64,000 nt of DNA. It comes from Candidatus Methanohalarchaeum thermophilum. GTDB lineage: Archaea > Halobacteriota > Methanonatronarchaeia > Methanonatronarchaeales > Methanonatronarchaeaceae. A model generated the notes under the pieces. It did not search any database. It saw only the letters and a list, made by a program, of their open reading frames with translations, and was not told the DNA's origin. The position numbers and the translations under genes are program-made. Positions 38,145 through 49,074 of the stretch are shown here, one piece after another (position 1 is the first letter of the stretch; each line of letters begins with the position of its first letter). Location: NCBI GenBank assembly GCA_001914405.1, contig MSDW01000001.1, positions 930,001-994,000 on the forward strand. The letters are read 5' to 3'.

Positions 38145-39063
38145 CTCCTAATAATGAAATCATATTCATCGTCGAATGAGCTACAATTGGCCCAATAATG
38201 CTCTCGGTTTTTTCATATAAGTAACCAATAATTAATCCAAATAGGAATGGAGAAATTATTTGAATTATTATGCCGTAACCAGAGTGTGTCACTGCAAATA
38301 AAATTGATGCTATCCATATATTTGTCCTAGTCTGTATAAATCCTCTGAAAAAGATTTCTTCGGTAAAACCTGCAAATATAGAAATAAATATAGCTATAGC
38401 TGGACCTAATTTAACTATTCTATCCATTAGTATGTTTTCCGATGAAGCTCCTAAAAATTGAATTAAAATAGTGTTTATTAAACCAATTACAGCAATTGTT
38501 ACTATAGCTGTTAATACTCCATAACCAAGGTTTTTAATTAAGTTTTTAGTACCTAGTCCCAGTCCTTCATATAGACTAAGGTTATTGACACTTTTGTTCC
38601 ACGCTATTGGAATAAGTACTAGAGGAATTATCATTAAAATCTGCTGAAAAACTAATGAAAATGGATCAAGTGATGGAAACTGTATTTCTTCACCTAAAAT
38701 AAACTTAATCTCTAGTATAGCTATTCCCTGAGTTATATACTGGCTAAATAAAAACCAGAGAGCAAAAACCATAACCGAAAACATTAAGTCATGAACTGGT
38801 TTACCTGGATCAATATCAGTTTTTTCAGTTAAAAAATTAATCAAATCCCCTTGCCTAAAGATATAAGCCAATAAAATACCTAAAAAAACTATTGAAAAAA
38901 TTAAAGAACCTACTGTGAAAAGAGGAAAAGAATAGTCATAACCAGGAAATAGACCTACTGGATCCAGATAAAAAATAAGCCAGTTAGCTGAACTTAAAAA
39001 TAAAATCGATGCAACAAAAAATTCTGATAACCTCGCCAATAATTTAAACCTATTACTAAACAT
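38128..39063 (-). CDS. CPBP family intramembrane glutamic protease
   Basis: A 311-residue protein with eight or more hydrophobic segments. The Abi/CAAX-protease motifs are present: EEIFFRGFIQTR (EExxxR), the second-motif His in AVTHSGYGIII and a third motif in VAHSTMNMISLLG. Members process prenylated or membrane peptides or act in immunity and stress; the substrate here is unknown. Monocistronic, convergent with aroA. Confidence 0.85.
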   Translation of the reverse strand: MFSNRFKLLARLSEFFVASILFLSSANWLIFYLDPVGLFPGYDYSFPLFTVGSLIFSIVFLGILLAYIFRQGDLINFLTEKTDIDPGKPVHDLMFSVMVFALWFLFSQYITQGIAILEIKFILGEEIQFPSLDPFSLVFQQILMIIPLVLIPIAWNKSVNNLSLYEGLGLGTKNLIKNLGYGVLTAIVTIAVIGLINTILIQFLGASSENILMDRIVKLGPAIAIFISIFAGFTEEIFFRGFIQTRTNIWIASILFAVTHSGYGIIIQIISPFLFGLIIGYLYEKTESIIGPIVAHSTMNMISLLGAIFLT

Positions 39064-39846
39064 AATTTAACTAAAATTATGTCTTTAAGCATATAACCTT
39101 TCTCGTTTAAGCCATTAATCTAATAAAAAACTATTTCTCTCATAAAAGTCACCTTGTTTCACTAACATTAAAAGATCCTACAGCTTCTATTTAGAAAATT
39201 CGACTTTTAATCTACATTTTGAATACTTATCTTAAATAAAAAGATATTTTTAATAAAAACTATTAAAAAAGTATTTACTAACAACTGACATTATTAAATT
39301 ATTAACTTAGTTATTCAGTTTTTGCCTTATATTCCTAATGGTAGGATTGGTTACTCCACAGACTTTGGGTATCTCTTTCTGTTTTCGCCGCTGACCTAAC
39401 CCCTGAAGAAAGCTCTTGACAAAGTAGTGTCACCAGCAAAAAATGAACTTGAAGAAAGGATAGACAAACTGGGTCTGGAGGTATTTGAAACTGGGGTGCT
39501 GCACGAAGAAATCAGAGCAAAACTCGAGTAAGTTCACCAAAAACCTAACAAAAACACACTTAAATGTAAGCATCTAAGCTCACACGAGAAATGATTCAGC
39601 TATATACACCTTTTCACCTATAAACCCCAAACAAAAGCACCTTGAAATGATCTACTGCCTCTCTCTCTTTTTATGTTTTTTGGATAAAACTAACAAAGAT
39701 CTCAACACCATTGCGGTGATGTGTGTATTACATATGACACCGCGGTGTAGAACATGTGAGACAGAACTTTAAATGATATTATCTGATAGTCACACTTTTT
39801 GATGAAAGTAAAGATAAAAAAAATCTTTAATACTTTTATTTTTAAC
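39064..39846. other. Intergenic region with gene scraps
   Basis: No intact gene. On the minus strand 39307-39400 encodes RRKQKEIPKVCGVTNPTIRN, which matches the C-terminal DNA-recognition helix pair of TFB proteins. On the plus strand 39420-39530 a frame reads SPAKNELEERIDKLGLEVFE with no start, of unknown origin. Palindromic bases near 39715-39760 (ACACCGCGGTG) were also seen. Confidence 0.45.
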
Positions 39847-40259
39847 TTTGTTTGGTGAGAAATCCCTTTCCTCAAATCTCTGATTTAGGTAGGGGGATGA
39901 ATTACCACAGGGTATTTGTATTTGGGTGGCCAATGGGGTTTTTTGAGAGGTTCTTAGTCCAATAGTCGAGTTTGGGTGGGCAAGCACTTGAGTGCAGGGC
40001 TCTATCGCGATAGATAGGTGGTGGGGTTGGGAACGGGGCTTTGTGTGACCGAGCCCAGGACCAAGGCACATAGTAGTGATGGACATGGCCATAAGTACTG
40101 GAAACCAGTATTTAAGTCCTTGTGGGCCTGTAATATCCTGGCAGACCGTGTCTGTCTCTGTTAGACCATTCGGTAACAAGGCACCAAATCTTGGATACTG
40201 GTCTTGTAAATGGATGGAAGCACCATCCTAATCAAGGATTAGGTAGGTGAGGAGGTCAC
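39847..40259 (+). mobile_element. Family C non-coding element, copy C2
   Basis: 413 bp after TTTAAC (39841-39846). Left end: GGTGAGAAATCCCTTTCC with hairpin, then GGGGGATGAATTAC. Right end: GGAAGCACCATCCTAATC, hairpin, GGTGAGGAGGTCAC. Hairpins shared with C1 and C3: GCACTTGAGTGC, TACTGG-AAA-CCAGTA and GGCAGAC-CGT-GTCTGTC (with a G-U in place of a G-C found in the other copies). Frames crossing it shift relative to C1, so it is non-coding. Confidence 0.65.
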
Positions 40260-40313
40260 GTATAAATAGATTATAATAAAGAATAATGTTATTTTTTAAT
40301 CCGTTTGGTTTTT

Positions 40314-40620
40314 TTATTTATTTTCCTCTAAAATTTTGTTTATTCGGTTATTAACTTCTATTTTTTCATTAAGGTAGTATAAGATATTTTCTATTCTTTT
40401 TCTTTCTTTTTTTGGAGGTAAAGGTATTTTTAATTTTTTTTGATTTCTTCTAATCTGTTCTTGGCATTCTTGTTCCTGTTGAAAAATTATCTGCTAAATC
40501 GATAAAATCTTGATGAGGTAGAGTATAAAAAATAAGAAATTTCTACCTATGCTATTTCTTGGTTTTATAACATTAATATCAGTTTGACATTTACCAGAAG
40601 ATTTTTGGAGTAGCAGCTTT
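40314..40620 (-). pseudogene. Type I restriction specificity subunit (HsdS) C-terminal relic
   Basis: The last part reads EQIRRNQKKLKIPLPPKKER then KRIENILYYLNEKIEVNNRI and NKILEENK, the IPLPPxxEQxxI and LDEKIExNxRIN pattern that closes HsdS target-recognition domains. Upstream pieces (KPRNSIGRNFLFFIL) are in other frames, with stops. No hsdM or hsdR is present. Confidence 0.55.
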
Positions 40621-40747
40621 TCTAAAGGATGGTTTTAACTTCCCAAATAAAATGTCTTAATTCTTAGACAATGGACTGAGTTTGTTTATTTTTTTAGTTT
40701 AGTTTTGGAATAGAGTAAGTAAAAAGGAGAAAGAGAGATTTTTTTCT

Positions 40748-42089
40748 TTATGCTGGGTTCTCAAGGTATGGTGTGTAATCTACTGGTCCTGTGATCTGGT
40801 TCTTTATTTCTTCTTTGCTATCTGTTCCCTACCAGTTGTTTGTTGCATTGAGTTTTTCGTCTTGGTCTTTGTTTTGTACTCCAACAGGTGCAATTAAGTT
40901 GTTGTAATGAACTTCTGCTTCACTAGCGTCTGCAGGGAACCCACTAGCTGGGTGTCCACTAAGAGTGTCTAATCCAAATGCTACTCAGGGATAAGGTGCG
41001 CCAACTTCTTCAAAAACATTATACTCAGTGCCATCATTTATTTCCTCTATATTGTTTCTTAATACAGAGACATCTTTTGGCTGAACCTCTGCATTATCTG
41101 ATGGAGAAGTAACGATTCCATAAGTCCATCCTGCAGAATGTATGTCTTTAATGGTGTTGCCTTCAGCAAGGACATTACTAACATCTCCTTGAACCTTGAC
41201 TCCGACTGCTCCACCATAATGAGGCCAACCTTCTTCAGGATTTCCTTTGTTTATGATGTCTTTGACGACATTGTTTGTGATTTCAATGTCTTTAATTGTT
41301 GGGCCATCAGACCAGATTTGTATTCCGTGGACAGACATAGTATCTTCATTTCCACTTGCGTCTCCATGAACTCCTTCGACTATATTATTTTCTATTAAAA
41401 CATTACTGGCCGTTACTCTAATGCCAGCTCTGTCACCTATATCTGTTGTGTAAGTTTCTTCTGGGTTTACCGTGAATCCATCTAAAGTGGTTCCCTCTGC
41501 ACTCATAACTATTCTACCTTTAATTATTACGTTTTGGGCATCAGCTTTGGATTTAACCGTTAAATATTCTTTGTTTAGGTTTATGTTTTCTTGGTAGGTT
41601 CCTGGACAAACTACAATTGTATCACCGCTATCGGCCTCATCAATTGCTTTTTGGATGCTTTCACCTTGTTCTACTATTTTTGCTTGGATGAATTTGGCTT
41701 TAACTGTTATGTCTTCTCTGGGAACGGTTAGGGTTGTTTCTTTGGCTCCTGCGTCTTCAATTAGTTCTGGAGAAGAAGTGTTCCAGCATTTGAAAATGTA
41801 TCCTTCTTTTGGTTCTGCTTTAATTGTTATTTCTCTGCCTATTGTGTAGAATCCTTCACCGCTTACTGTTCCTCCTTCTTCGGGTATTTTTTCTAGGTTT
41901 ACTTCGCTAACGAAAGGTAGTTTTGGTTTGACTTTGTCCGGAACATTTTCTGTTGCTTTTTGATTGTTTATTCCTTTTTCTGATAGTCCTTTAGCATGTA
42001 ATGGGAGTTTTTGCTGTTGCAACTCCTGCTACGAGAGCTAGAATCAGTATTGAGGAGATAGCCACCGCTGCCAAAATTGATCTCTTCAT
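40748..42089 (-). pseudogene. Secreted right-handed beta-helix protein, disrupted
   Basis: From ATG 42089 (GAGG upstream) comes a signal peptide, MKRSILAAVAISSILILALV then AGVATA. A one-base shift near 42015 is needed to enter the 345-residue main frame. That frame holds a repeat-type domain (GGTVSGEGFYTIGREITIKA, then PKEGYIFKCWN, the InlB-like/bacterial-repeat pattern) and a pectate-lyase-like beta-helix beginning ESIQKAIDEADSGDTIVVCP and GTYQENI. It is interrupted by TGA 40985-40987 and TAG 40829-40831, and otherwise runs to 40750. The second stop replaces a Trp of the usual NNWWG motif. Exported; the function would be polysaccharide binding or cleavage. Confidence 0.7.
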
Positions 42090-42406
42090 ACTTTTTTCCT
42101 CTATCATTATTATGGAAACTTCTGTTAATAAATCTTAATAAAAAACAATGAAGGATCTTTAATTTAGGGAGATGTCTTAATTTATGGGTTATTCCTAAAG
42201 AAAAAATAATATCATGATCTCTCTTTTAATCTTGGATATAATCTTCTAAACCCGCTTTTACGGAACTCTTTAATTTTACTTAGTAAGGAATCATAATCCT
42301 CTGGAAGTTTATCAAATTTTTGATTTCTTTAAAAATCAAAATTAACTAAATTTTAAAAAGTATTTGTATTTTGCTTACTTATTTGTAAGTATAGGAGGTG
42401 AGTTTT
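42090..42406. other. Intergenic region, promoters only
   Basis: No gene. AT-rich sequence that should hold the divergent promoters of the beta-helix relic (minus) and the Mop-like gene (plus; a strong AGGAGGTG at 42394 belongs to it). Confidence 0.4.
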
Positions 42407-42619
42407 TTGGTTAAAGAATTATCTGCCAGGAACCATTTAGAAGGAGAGGTAACTGATGTCGATATAGGAGTTGTTGGAGCAAAAATAAAAATAGATACTG
42501 GTGCAAATAAAGTAACAGCTTTCATAACAAAAGAAGGTGCTGAAGAACTAGATATAAAAGAAGGAGATGATGTAAAAGCCGTAATAAAGGCAACAGAAGT
42601 AATGGTTTCAAAATCCTAA
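42407..42619 (+). CDS. Mop/TOBE-domain protein (molybdate- or tungstate-binding)
   Basis: A 70-residue single TOBE domain: SARNHLEGEVTDVDIGVVGA, then KIKIDTGANKVTAFITKEG, AEELDIKEGDDVKAVIKATE and VMVSKS. It matches molbindin (Mop), which stores or senses molybdate or tungstate oxyanions; methanogens need these for formylmethanofuran dehydrogenase. TTG 42407 lies eight bases after GGAGG; GTG 42398 overlaps that site. Monocistronic. Confidence 0.85.
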   Translation: MVKELSARNHLEGEVTDVDIGVVGAKIKIDTGANKVTAFITKEGAEELDIKEGDDVKAVIKATEVMVSKS

Positions 42620-43293
42620 AACTCAATAAATAAAAATCATCATAAAAACTTTTTTTAGTTTTTTATAAAATTTATTTATTCTTTCCTTTTGAGTATAGAG
42701 ATGTTTTTTAGTGTTTATTCTTATTTTTTTTCTACATGTGAAAAGTAAACAAAATGGAATAGATGTATACGAACAACTTTTCTTAGAAGTTCAAGAAAAC
42801 AGGGGACCAATTAACAGAATCAGGTATGAAAGAACTTCTTTTAAGAGTGTGTTACAAAGACTACCACGGATCTAAAGAAATAATAGATATAACTCCTCAA
42901 GGCTATAGTGGTTCTTCAAAATATATAAACAATATTAGTAGCTTAGGTTAATTCAACTTAACTTTTAGTAGCTTAGGTTAATCCAACTTAACTTCTATAT
43001 TTCTCCTTTTTATTTTTTTCTCTTATGAAAGTGGTGGATTATTCCTAAAAAAGAAGTGATTTAAAAATGAAGAGGAAACAAAAATTTTATTTAATTTTTT
43101 ATGGGGGTTATTGAGATTAATTTTGGATAAGAGGTGGTAGAGAGGCTTTCTTTCTGTCTTTCCAAATATTTTTTCTTAAAATAAAACGATAATCTGTTGA
43201 ATTAGATAAAGAACTGTGAGCTAAGAAATAAGAGTTTAGGAGTAAAGTTATTATATAGTGGAGTTAGTGGTTTTTGGTTTATTAGTGGTTGAG
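42620..43293. other. Intergenic region with tandem repeat and relics
   Basis: About 670 bp. Contains an exact-length 30-bp tandem duplication (42935-42964 and 42965-42994, one mismatch) and, at 43015-43059, a C-terminal scrap FSYESGGLFLKKK of the AbrB-like family. A frame through 42820-42950 (MKELLLRVCYKDYHGSKEII) has no proper start and may be another relic. The aroC promoter lies at the right end. Confidence 0.45.
42935..42994 (+). repeat. 30-bp tandem duplication
   Basis: Two adjacent copies of TTAGTAGCTTAGGTTAATTC followed by AACTTAACTT, differing at one base (ATTC versus ATCC). No coding context. Confidence 0.7.
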
Positions 43294-44385
43294 ATGTCAA
43301 ATACATTTGGAAAATTATTTAGGTTAACTACGTTTGGTGAGTCGCATGGAGATGCGGTTGGGGGAATAGTGGATGGATGTCCTGCGGGATTAGAATTAAC
43401 CAGAAATGACATTCAGAAGGAGTTAGATAAGAGAAAACCAGGTCAAAGTGATTTGACTACTAGTAGGAAGGAAGGAGATAGGGTTAGGATCCTTTCAGGG
43501 GTTTTTGAGGGAAGAACGATAGGAACGCCAATTGCAATGGTAGTTCAAAATGAAGATGTGGATTCGAGTAAATATTCCCGTGATCTTATTAGACCGGGTC
43601 ATGCGGATTATATGTATGAGAGAAAATATGGTTTTAGAGATTACAGAGGAGGAGGCCGGTCATCGGGTAGGGAGACTGTAGGCAGAGTATGTGGAGGAGC
43701 AATAGCTAAGAAATTACTTGAAAGAATAGATGTTGAGGTATTTGGCCATGTAACCAAAGTTGGTGGCATAGAATGTTCTCCGTCAATTGAAGAGATTAAA
43801 AAACATTCGACTGAGAATAAGGTGAGATGTGGTGATCCTGATAAGGCTGAAAAAATGGCTGAGAGGATTAAATCTCTTGGAGATAGTGGAGATTCTATTG
43901 GTGGTTGTGTAGAAGTTATAGTGGAGAATCTACCGCTTGGAGTGGGTGAACCGGTTTTTGATAAACTGGAAGCAGAGTTAGCGAAGGCTACCTTGTCAGT
44001 AGGAGCAGTGAAGGGATTTGAGATAGGAGCTGGGTTTAAGTCTGCAGATAAAACTGGAAGCCAGATGAATGATCCTTTTAGGATCCATGAGGGAAAGATC
44101 GATATAAAGGAAAATGATGCTGGAGGAGTTCTTGGAGGAATATCAAGTGGAGAACCAATTAATATTAGGGCAAGTGTGAAGCCAACTCCATCTATTTCGA
44201 AACCGCAAAAGACGGTTAATTTGAGAGAAAAGGAAGAAAAAGAGATTCAGATACGAGGCCGTCACGATCCCTGTATTTGCCCTAGAATTGTTCCTGTATT
44301 AGAGTCTATGGTTTCGCTTACCATTGTAGACTTGTGTATGAGATCTGGAAACCTCCCGGTAGATAAAATAAATGATGAACGCTAA
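43294..44385 (+). CDS. aroC: Chorismate synthase
   Basis: A 363-residue FMN-dependent enzyme converting EPSP to chorismate. Signatures: [19 protein letters not shown] (first family signature), [20 protein letters not shown], then [20 protein letters not shown] (second signature) and C-terminal [19 protein letters not shown] (third signature). The true start is ATG 43294; earlier in-frame GTGs only add an unrelated leader. First of a closely spaced series with purL, hisF and coaD (47-bp gap to purL). Confidence 0.96.
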   Translation: MSNTFGKLFRLTTFGESHGDAVGGIVDGCPAGLELTRNDIQKELDKRKPGQSDLTTSRKEGDRVRILSGVFEGRTIGTPIAMVVQNEDVDSSKYSRDLIRPGHADYMYERKYGFRDYRGGGRSSGRETVGRVCGGAIAKKLLERIDVEVFGHVTKVGGIECSPSIEEIKKHSTENKVRCGDPDKAEKMAERIKSLGDSGDSIGGCVEVIVENLPLGVGEPVFDKLEAELAKATLSVGAVKGFEIGAGFKSADKTGSQMNDPFRIHEGKIDIKENDAGGVLGGISSGEPINIRASVKPTPSISKPQKTVNLREKEEKEIQIRGRHDPCICPRIVPVLESMVSLTIVDLCMRSGNLPVDKINDER

Positions 44386-44431
44386 ACTGAATATCTGTAT
44401 TTAAATCTAATAGGAAAAAAGGTGAAAAATC

Positions 44432-46534
44432 TTGTCATTAAGTAATAAGGATTTTAAATTAATTAGAGAAGAGCTTGGAAGAGAACCAAGTGATGTTGAA
44501 ACGGAGTTATTTATCAATCTATGGAGTGAACATTGTGCTTATAGGTCTAGTAAATCAATTTTGAGGCAATTTAATTCAGAGGGCCCAAATGTTGTTATAG
44601 GACCAGGGGACGATGCAGGAGTTGTTGAATTACCTAATGGAGTTAAGTTGGCAATAGGAATTGAAAGCCACAATCATCCATCTTATGTGGATCCTTACAA
44701 CGGAGCAGCTACTGGTATAGGAGGAATAGTTAGAGACATAATCTCTATGGGGGCTCGGCCAATAGCACTGGCAGATATATTAAGATTTGGTTCTTTGAGC
44801 AAAGAAAAAAACCAATATATATTTGAAGGTGTTGTTGAAGGAATCTCAGATTATGGAAACAGCATAGGAGTTCCAACGGTGACAGGAGAAGTGGAATTTG
44901 ATGAATCCTACAATGGAAATCCCTTGGTAAATGTGCTTTGCGTTGGAAAAGTTGAAGACCTCATAACTGCAAAAGCTAAAAGATCTGGAGATAAACTAGT
45001 TCTTTTAGGTTCTTCAACTGGTAGAGACGGATTAGGAGGAGCTTCTTTTGCATCTGAAGAACTAGACGAAGATTCTGAAGAAGAAGAGAGATCCAGTGTA
45101 CAGATAGGTGACCCATTTACTGAAAAACAGCTTATAGAATGTATACTGGAGATGAACGAAGACAATTTACTTGAATCCTGTAGAGACCTAGGTGCAGCAG
45201 GATTAGGAGGAGCTTCATCTGAAATGTGTTCGCTAGGAGGATATGGAGCTGAAATAAACTTAGATAAAATTCATACAAGAGAAGAGGGAATGAATGCTAT
45301 AGAACTAATATTGTCAGAATCACAGGAAAGAATGCTTATAGAAGTAAAGGAAGATAACCTAGGCGAAATAGACCAAATTGCAAAAAAATACGATTTAGAT
45401 TACTCAATTATAGGAGAAGTCACCGAAGACGAAAGATACAGAGCAGATTTCGAGAAAAAAACAGTAGTAGATCTTCCTATTGATTTTTTAACTGAAGGAG
45501 CTCCTCTATACCATAGAAAAATTGAACCAAGTGAACCTAAACAACCTATACTTACATCAGAGAAAGGTGAAAAGTCGCTAAAGCAAAAGATAGACGAAAT
45601 CCTGTCTTCACACAATATCGGATCTAAGGAGTGGATCTATAAACAATACGACCACGAGGTTCAAATTAGGACTATACTGAGACCAGGTGAAGCGGATTCA
45701 GCTGTATTAAGAATCGAAGATAATGCTATAGGTATTTCATCCGGTTGCCTCTCAAAGCACTGTAGAAGAAATCCATTTATGGGTGGTCTTGGGTCATTGC
45801 TCACCAATGCGATGAACCTTGCTACAGTTGGAGGATTACCTCTCTGCTTGGTAGATTGTCTTAATTTTGGCAGCCCAGAAGACAAAGAAGTTTATTGGAA
45901 ATTTAGAGAGGTAGTTAATGGAATAAATATGGGGGCTAGAGCACTGGAAGTACCTGTAGTCGGGGGAAATGTTTCGTTCTACAACGATAGCGAAGAATAC
46001 CAACAACCAGTTAACCCAACGCCTTCTATTGGAATGCTTGGTTGGATCTCAGATTCCTCAAATATACCTGATTTTGAGATCTATGCAGGGCAGAAGTTGA
46101 TAAGACTGAGAGGAAAACGACGAAACTATAAGAAATTAGAAGAGGATAATGACATGGATAAGGTAATAGAAGAAAAAATTAATTTAATTAATTTGGCCCG
46201 AGACTTTGTTAAGGAAGAAGATGTTTCTGCAGCTAGAACCGTTTCTAGAGGAGGATTAATAGCTGCTTTAGCTAAATTAGTTTACTCATCAAAAAAAGGA
46301 TTAAAAGCGGAAGTAAAAGAAAGAGATCTAGGAAAAGAAATCACACGTATGGGTTACGCTGAAGCCATATTCGTTTCTGACCATATCCCAGATAAAGAAG
46401 AGTTCAATGTTATAGGAGAGATAGATGACAGTGGAAAGATAGAGGTTGTAGGAGAAAATCAAGATTTTTCTCTTGGAAAAAATGAAATAAATAAAAAGAT
46501 TGAAGGTTTAAATAAATATATGAGAGGTAATTAA
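44432..46534 (+). CDS. purL: Phosphoribosylformylglycinamidine synthase subunit II
   Basis: A 700-residue ATP-dependent enzyme of purine synthesis that makes FGAM with ammonia delivered by PurQ (and PurS), which are not in this window. Motifs: [14 protein letters not shown] near the N-terminus, [29 protein letters not shown] (nucleotide- and Mg-binding), and in the second half [20 protein letters not shown] and [14 protein letters not shown] 44432 is the start. The gene ends 2 bp before hisF, implying co-translation. Confidence 0.95.
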   Translation: MSLSNKDFKLIREELGREPSDVETELFINLWSEHCAYRSSKSILRQFNSEGPNVVIGPGDDAGVVELPNGVKLAIGIESHNHPSYVDPYNGAATGIGGIVRDIISMGARPIALADILRFGSLSKEKNQYIFEGVVEGISDYGNSIGVPTVTGEVEFDESYNGNPLVNVLCVGKVEDLITAKAKRSGDKLVLLGSSTGRDGLGGASFASEELDEDSEEEERSSVQIGDPFTEKQLIECILEMNEDNLLESCRDLGAAGLGGASSEMCSLGGYGAEINLDKIHTREEGMNAIELILSESQERMLIEVKEDNLGEIDQIAKKYDLDYSIIGEVTEDERYRADFEKKTVVDLPIDFLTEGAPLYHRKIEPSEPKQPILTSEKGEKSLKQKIDEILSSHNIGSKEWIYKQYDHEVQIRTILRPGEADSAVLRIEDNAIGISSGCLSKHCRRNPFMGGLGSLLTNAMNLATVGGLPLCLVDCLNFGSPEDKEVYWKFREVVNGINMGARALEVPVVGGNVSFYNDSEEYQQPVNPTPSIGMLGWISDSSNIPDFEIYAGQKLIRLRGKRRNYKKLEEDNDMDKVIEEKINLINLARDFVKEEDVSAARTVSRGGLIAALAKLVYSSKKGLKAEVKERDLGKEITRMGYAEAIFVSDHIPDKEEFNVIGEIDDSGKIEVVGENQDFSLGKNEINKKIEGLNKYMRGN

Positions 46535-46536
46535 AA

Positions 46537-47352
46537 TTGTTAACAAAGAGAATAATACCCTGTTTAGATGTTAAATTAGATCAAGAAGGAGGAACAGTTG
46601 TAAAAGGCGTTGAATTCAAGGATCTAAATAAAGCTGGGGATCCGGTTGAGTTAGCTAAGAAATATAATAAACAAGGCGCTGACGAAATAGTCTTTCTAGA
46701 TATAACGGCATCTTCAGAAGGTAGAGAAAATATGAAAGAGGTTATAAGAGAAACATCTGATCAGGTTTTCATCCCGTTTACGGTCGGAGGAGGGATAAGT
46801 TCGATAGAAGACATTAAAAAAACATTAAGAGCAGGTTCAGATAAAGTAAGTATAAATACTGCAGCAGTCGAGAATCCTGAACTAATAAACAAAGCATCAG
46901 AGATTTTTGGAAGCCAATGTATCGTAGTCGCAATTGATGCCAAAAGAAGAAAAGAGGAAGAAAAAGATAAAGAAATAGTTGAACTCGAAGACGGAACAAA
47001 GGGATGGTACGAAATAGCTATCTACGGAGGCAAAAAGTATACCGGAAAAGATGCCATAAAGTGGGCTAAAAAGGCAGAAGAGATGGGAGCTGGTGAAATA
47101 CTGCTAACCAGCATCGATAGAGATGGCACAAAACAGGGCTACGACAATAGTTTAACAAGTAGAATATCAGAAGAAGTAAACATACCCGTTATAGCTTCCG
47201 GAGGAGCTGGTAAACCCGAACATATCTACGAAGGATTCACAAAGGGAAAAGCCGATGCTTGCCTAGCAGCAAGCATATTTCACTACGATGAGTACTCAAT
47301 CCCTGAATTAAAGAGGTATTTAGAAAAAAAAGGAATAAATGTTAGGTATTAA
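46537..47352 (+). CDS. hisF: Imidazole glycerol phosphate synthase cyclase subunit
   Basis: A 271-residue TIM-barrel enzyme closing the imidazole ring in histidine synthesis. The catalytic Asp is in [10 protein letters not shown] (D11 equivalent), the second catalytic Asp is in VVAIDAKRR, phosphate loops are [10 protein letters not shown] and [11 protein letters not shown], and [15 protein letters not shown] is fully conserved. TTG start 2 bp after purL; GAGGT upstream lies inside purL. Its glutaminase partner hisH is not here. Confidence 0.95.
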   Translation: MLTKRIIPCLDVKLDQEGGTVVKGVEFKDLNKAGDPVELAKKYNKQGADEIVFLDITASSEGRENMKEVIRETSDQVFIPFTVGGGISSIEDIKKTLRAGSDKVSINTAAVENPELINKASEIFGSQCIVVAIDAKRRKEEEKDKEIVELEDGTKGWYEIAIYGGKKYTGKDAIKWAKKAEEMGAGEILLTSIDRDGTKQGYDNSLTSRISEEVNIPVIASGGAGKPEHIYEGFTKGKADACLAASIFHYDEYSIPELKRYLEKKGINVRY

Positions 47353-47355
47353 TCA

Positions 47356-47820
47356 ATGAAAGTTGCAGTAGGCGGCACATTTTCACCTATCCATGATGGA
47401 CATATAAGATTACTCAAAACAGCATTAAGTAAAGGAACTCATATTGTAATAGGATTAACATCTGATAAGATGGCTTCAGACAAAAAAGGAAAAATAGAGA
47501 ATTTTGAAAAAAGAAAAAACAAATTAAAATCAAAATTAGAAGAGATAAAAACAAACACTAAATGGGATATAGTAAAAATAAACTCTCCGATAGGAGTTAC
47601 ATTGGATGAGAGATTTGATGCAATAGTGGTTACACCAGAAACAATACATAACGCAGAAAAAATCAATAAAAAAAGAAAAGAAAATGGATTAGAAGAATTA
47701 AAAATAATAAAAGTAGATTTAGTATTAGCTGAAGACGGTAAACCAATTTCTTCGACCAGAATACGACAAAATGAAATCGATAAACATGGAAATTTAGTGA
47801 AAAAAGAAAGAAGACCCTAA
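47356..47820 (+). CDS. coaD: Pantetheine-phosphate adenylyltransferase, archaeal type
   Basis: A 154-residue nucleotidyltransferase of the HIGH superfamily that makes dephospho-CoA from 4'-phosphopantetheine. VGGTFSPIHDGHIRLLKTA carries the HxGH-type motif (HDGH), and EDGKPISSTRIRQNEI the ISSTxI motif. Length fits the archaeal COG1019 group. Starts 3 bp after hisF, continuing the operon. Confidence 0.9.
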   Translation: MKVAVGGTFSPIHDGHIRLLKTALSKGTHIVIGLTSDKMASDKKGKIENFEKRKNKLKSKLEEIKTNTKWDIVKINSPIGVTLDERFDAIVVTPETIHNAEKINKKRKENGLEELKIIKVDLVLAEDGKPISSTRIRQNEIDKHGNLVKKERRP

Positions 47821-47895
47821 CATTAGCATAAGAGATTAAAGGAAACTTATAACTTATCTCATTAGATAAATTCACTTGCAAAAAGGGACATTCTT

Positions 47896-48705
47896 ATGGT
47901 AGATGATAACCCCGATTTTACTGGATCTGAGGAATTTCCGTTTGATGAAGAAGAACTTAGTGAAAAAGCCCCAAAAGATAGAGTTCCTACGGGTATAGAA
48001 GGTTTTGACGATCTATGTGCTGGAGGCCTACTAAAAGGAAGAAGCTATTTGCTTTCAGGGAATGCAGGAGCGGGAAAATCAATTTTTGCCACCCAATTTC
48101 TATACAATGGAGCCAAAAAATACGATGAACCAGGTATTTATGTGACAACGGAAGAAACACCCACAAACATAAGAGAAAACATGAAAAACTTTGGCGTGGA
48201 CCTAAAAGAACTTGAAGAAGAAAATAAACTAGCAATAGTAGACGCATCAGCAGCAAAGATAGGTATACCAAGTGACGAAAAATATGTTGAAGTACAACCC
48301 TTCGACATGCAATCCCTAATTAACAAAATAATTGACATACAAGAAGAAATAGGAGCAGAAAGATGCATAATAGATTCAACAACATCACTAGCATTTAGTA
48401 TTGAGGAAAACTCAGACTTAAGAATAGAACTACTTAAATTATCTTCAACACTCGGTGTATTAGGACTAACCAGCCTAATGATAGCCGAAGTATCAGACTC
48501 CAACGAAATAAGCAGATACGGCATAGAAGAATTCGTAACAGAAGGAGTAATAAGATTATATTACCAAAAGAAAGAAGGAATAAGAGTCAGAAGCGTAGAA
48601 ATATACAAAATGAGAGGATCTGACCACAGTAAAAAAATACATCCTTTTGAAATCACAGAAAAAGGAATAAAAGTCCACCCAACAGAGGAAGTTTACTACT
48701 TCTAA
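47896..48705 (+). CDS. KaiC-like RecA-superfamily ATPase (RAD55 group)
   Basis: A 269-residue single KaiC domain. Walker A is SGNAGAGKSIFATQF (about 54-62), the acidic pair after it is in VTTEETPTNI, and Walker B is RCIIDSTTSL. The N-terminal 25 residues are acidic and unstructured. Such archaeal proteins bind ATP and are thought to act in signalling or motility control. It follows coaD after 75 bp and may have its own promoter. Compare the degenerate relative at 52216. Confidence 0.87.
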   Translation: MVDDNPDFTGSEEFPFDEEELSEKAPKDRVPTGIEGFDDLCAGGLLKGRSYLLSGNAGAGKSIFATQFLYNGAKKYDEPGIYVTTEETPTNIRENMKNFGVDLKELEEENKLAIVDASAAKIGIPSDEKYVEVQPFDMQSLINKIIDIQEEIGAERCIIDSTTSLAFSIEENSDLRIELLKLSSTLGVLGLTSLMIAEVSDSNEISRYGIEEFVTEGVIRLYYQKKEGIRVRSVEIYKMRGSDHSKKIHPFEITEKGIKVHPTEEVYYF

Positions 48706-48764
48706 ACTGAAATCCTCCTTTCCCCTAAAGAAAGAGAATTTCTTGTAAGAAGTTCAAGGTTTAT

Positions 48765-49074
48765 CTTGGTGGTTGAGAAGACCCCTTACTTAATCTCTTG
48801 ATTAGGGAGGGGATGAATCAACCTATAAGGCTTAAGTGGCTCCGTGTTTTAGGTTTTGGTGTAAGCTAGGCAGGGGTTGTGGCCGAAGCCAAAAGCCCGT
48901 GGACAGATTGAGCCTCTGGTTACCAAGCTCGCTGGCTGAATCGGGAACCTCCCCAAAAAGCTTCTAGATAAGTCCGCCCGGGACTGAGATTGGATGACGG
49001 CGGTAGGAAGTGAACCCCTTTGACTCTGGAAGCATCCTTCCAAAATCTTTGATTTTGGTAGGGGAGGAAGTCAC
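48765..49074 (+). mobile_element. Family A non-coding element, copy A2 (candidate solitary omega RNA)
   Basis: 310 bp after GGTTTATC. Nearly identical to A1 and A3: TTGAGAAGACCCCTTAC left end, GGCTCCGTGTTTTAGG, AAGCCCGTGGACAGATTGAG, CTAGATAAG then a CCGCCCGGG...GACGGCGG stem, GTGAACCCCTTTGAC and right end GGGGAGGAAGTCAC. Its difference from A1 (AATCGGGAACC versus GGGCCAGTGAACC) includes an indel, so the crossing frame is not preserved. Possible guide: GACTAACCTAATCTC. Confidence 0.65.

Noticed and set aside
40829-40987. TAG and TGA as pyrrolysine or selenocysteine codons in the beta-helix gene
   Set aside because: Trp is expected at the TAG, no recoding element is visible, and the gene also has a frameshift.
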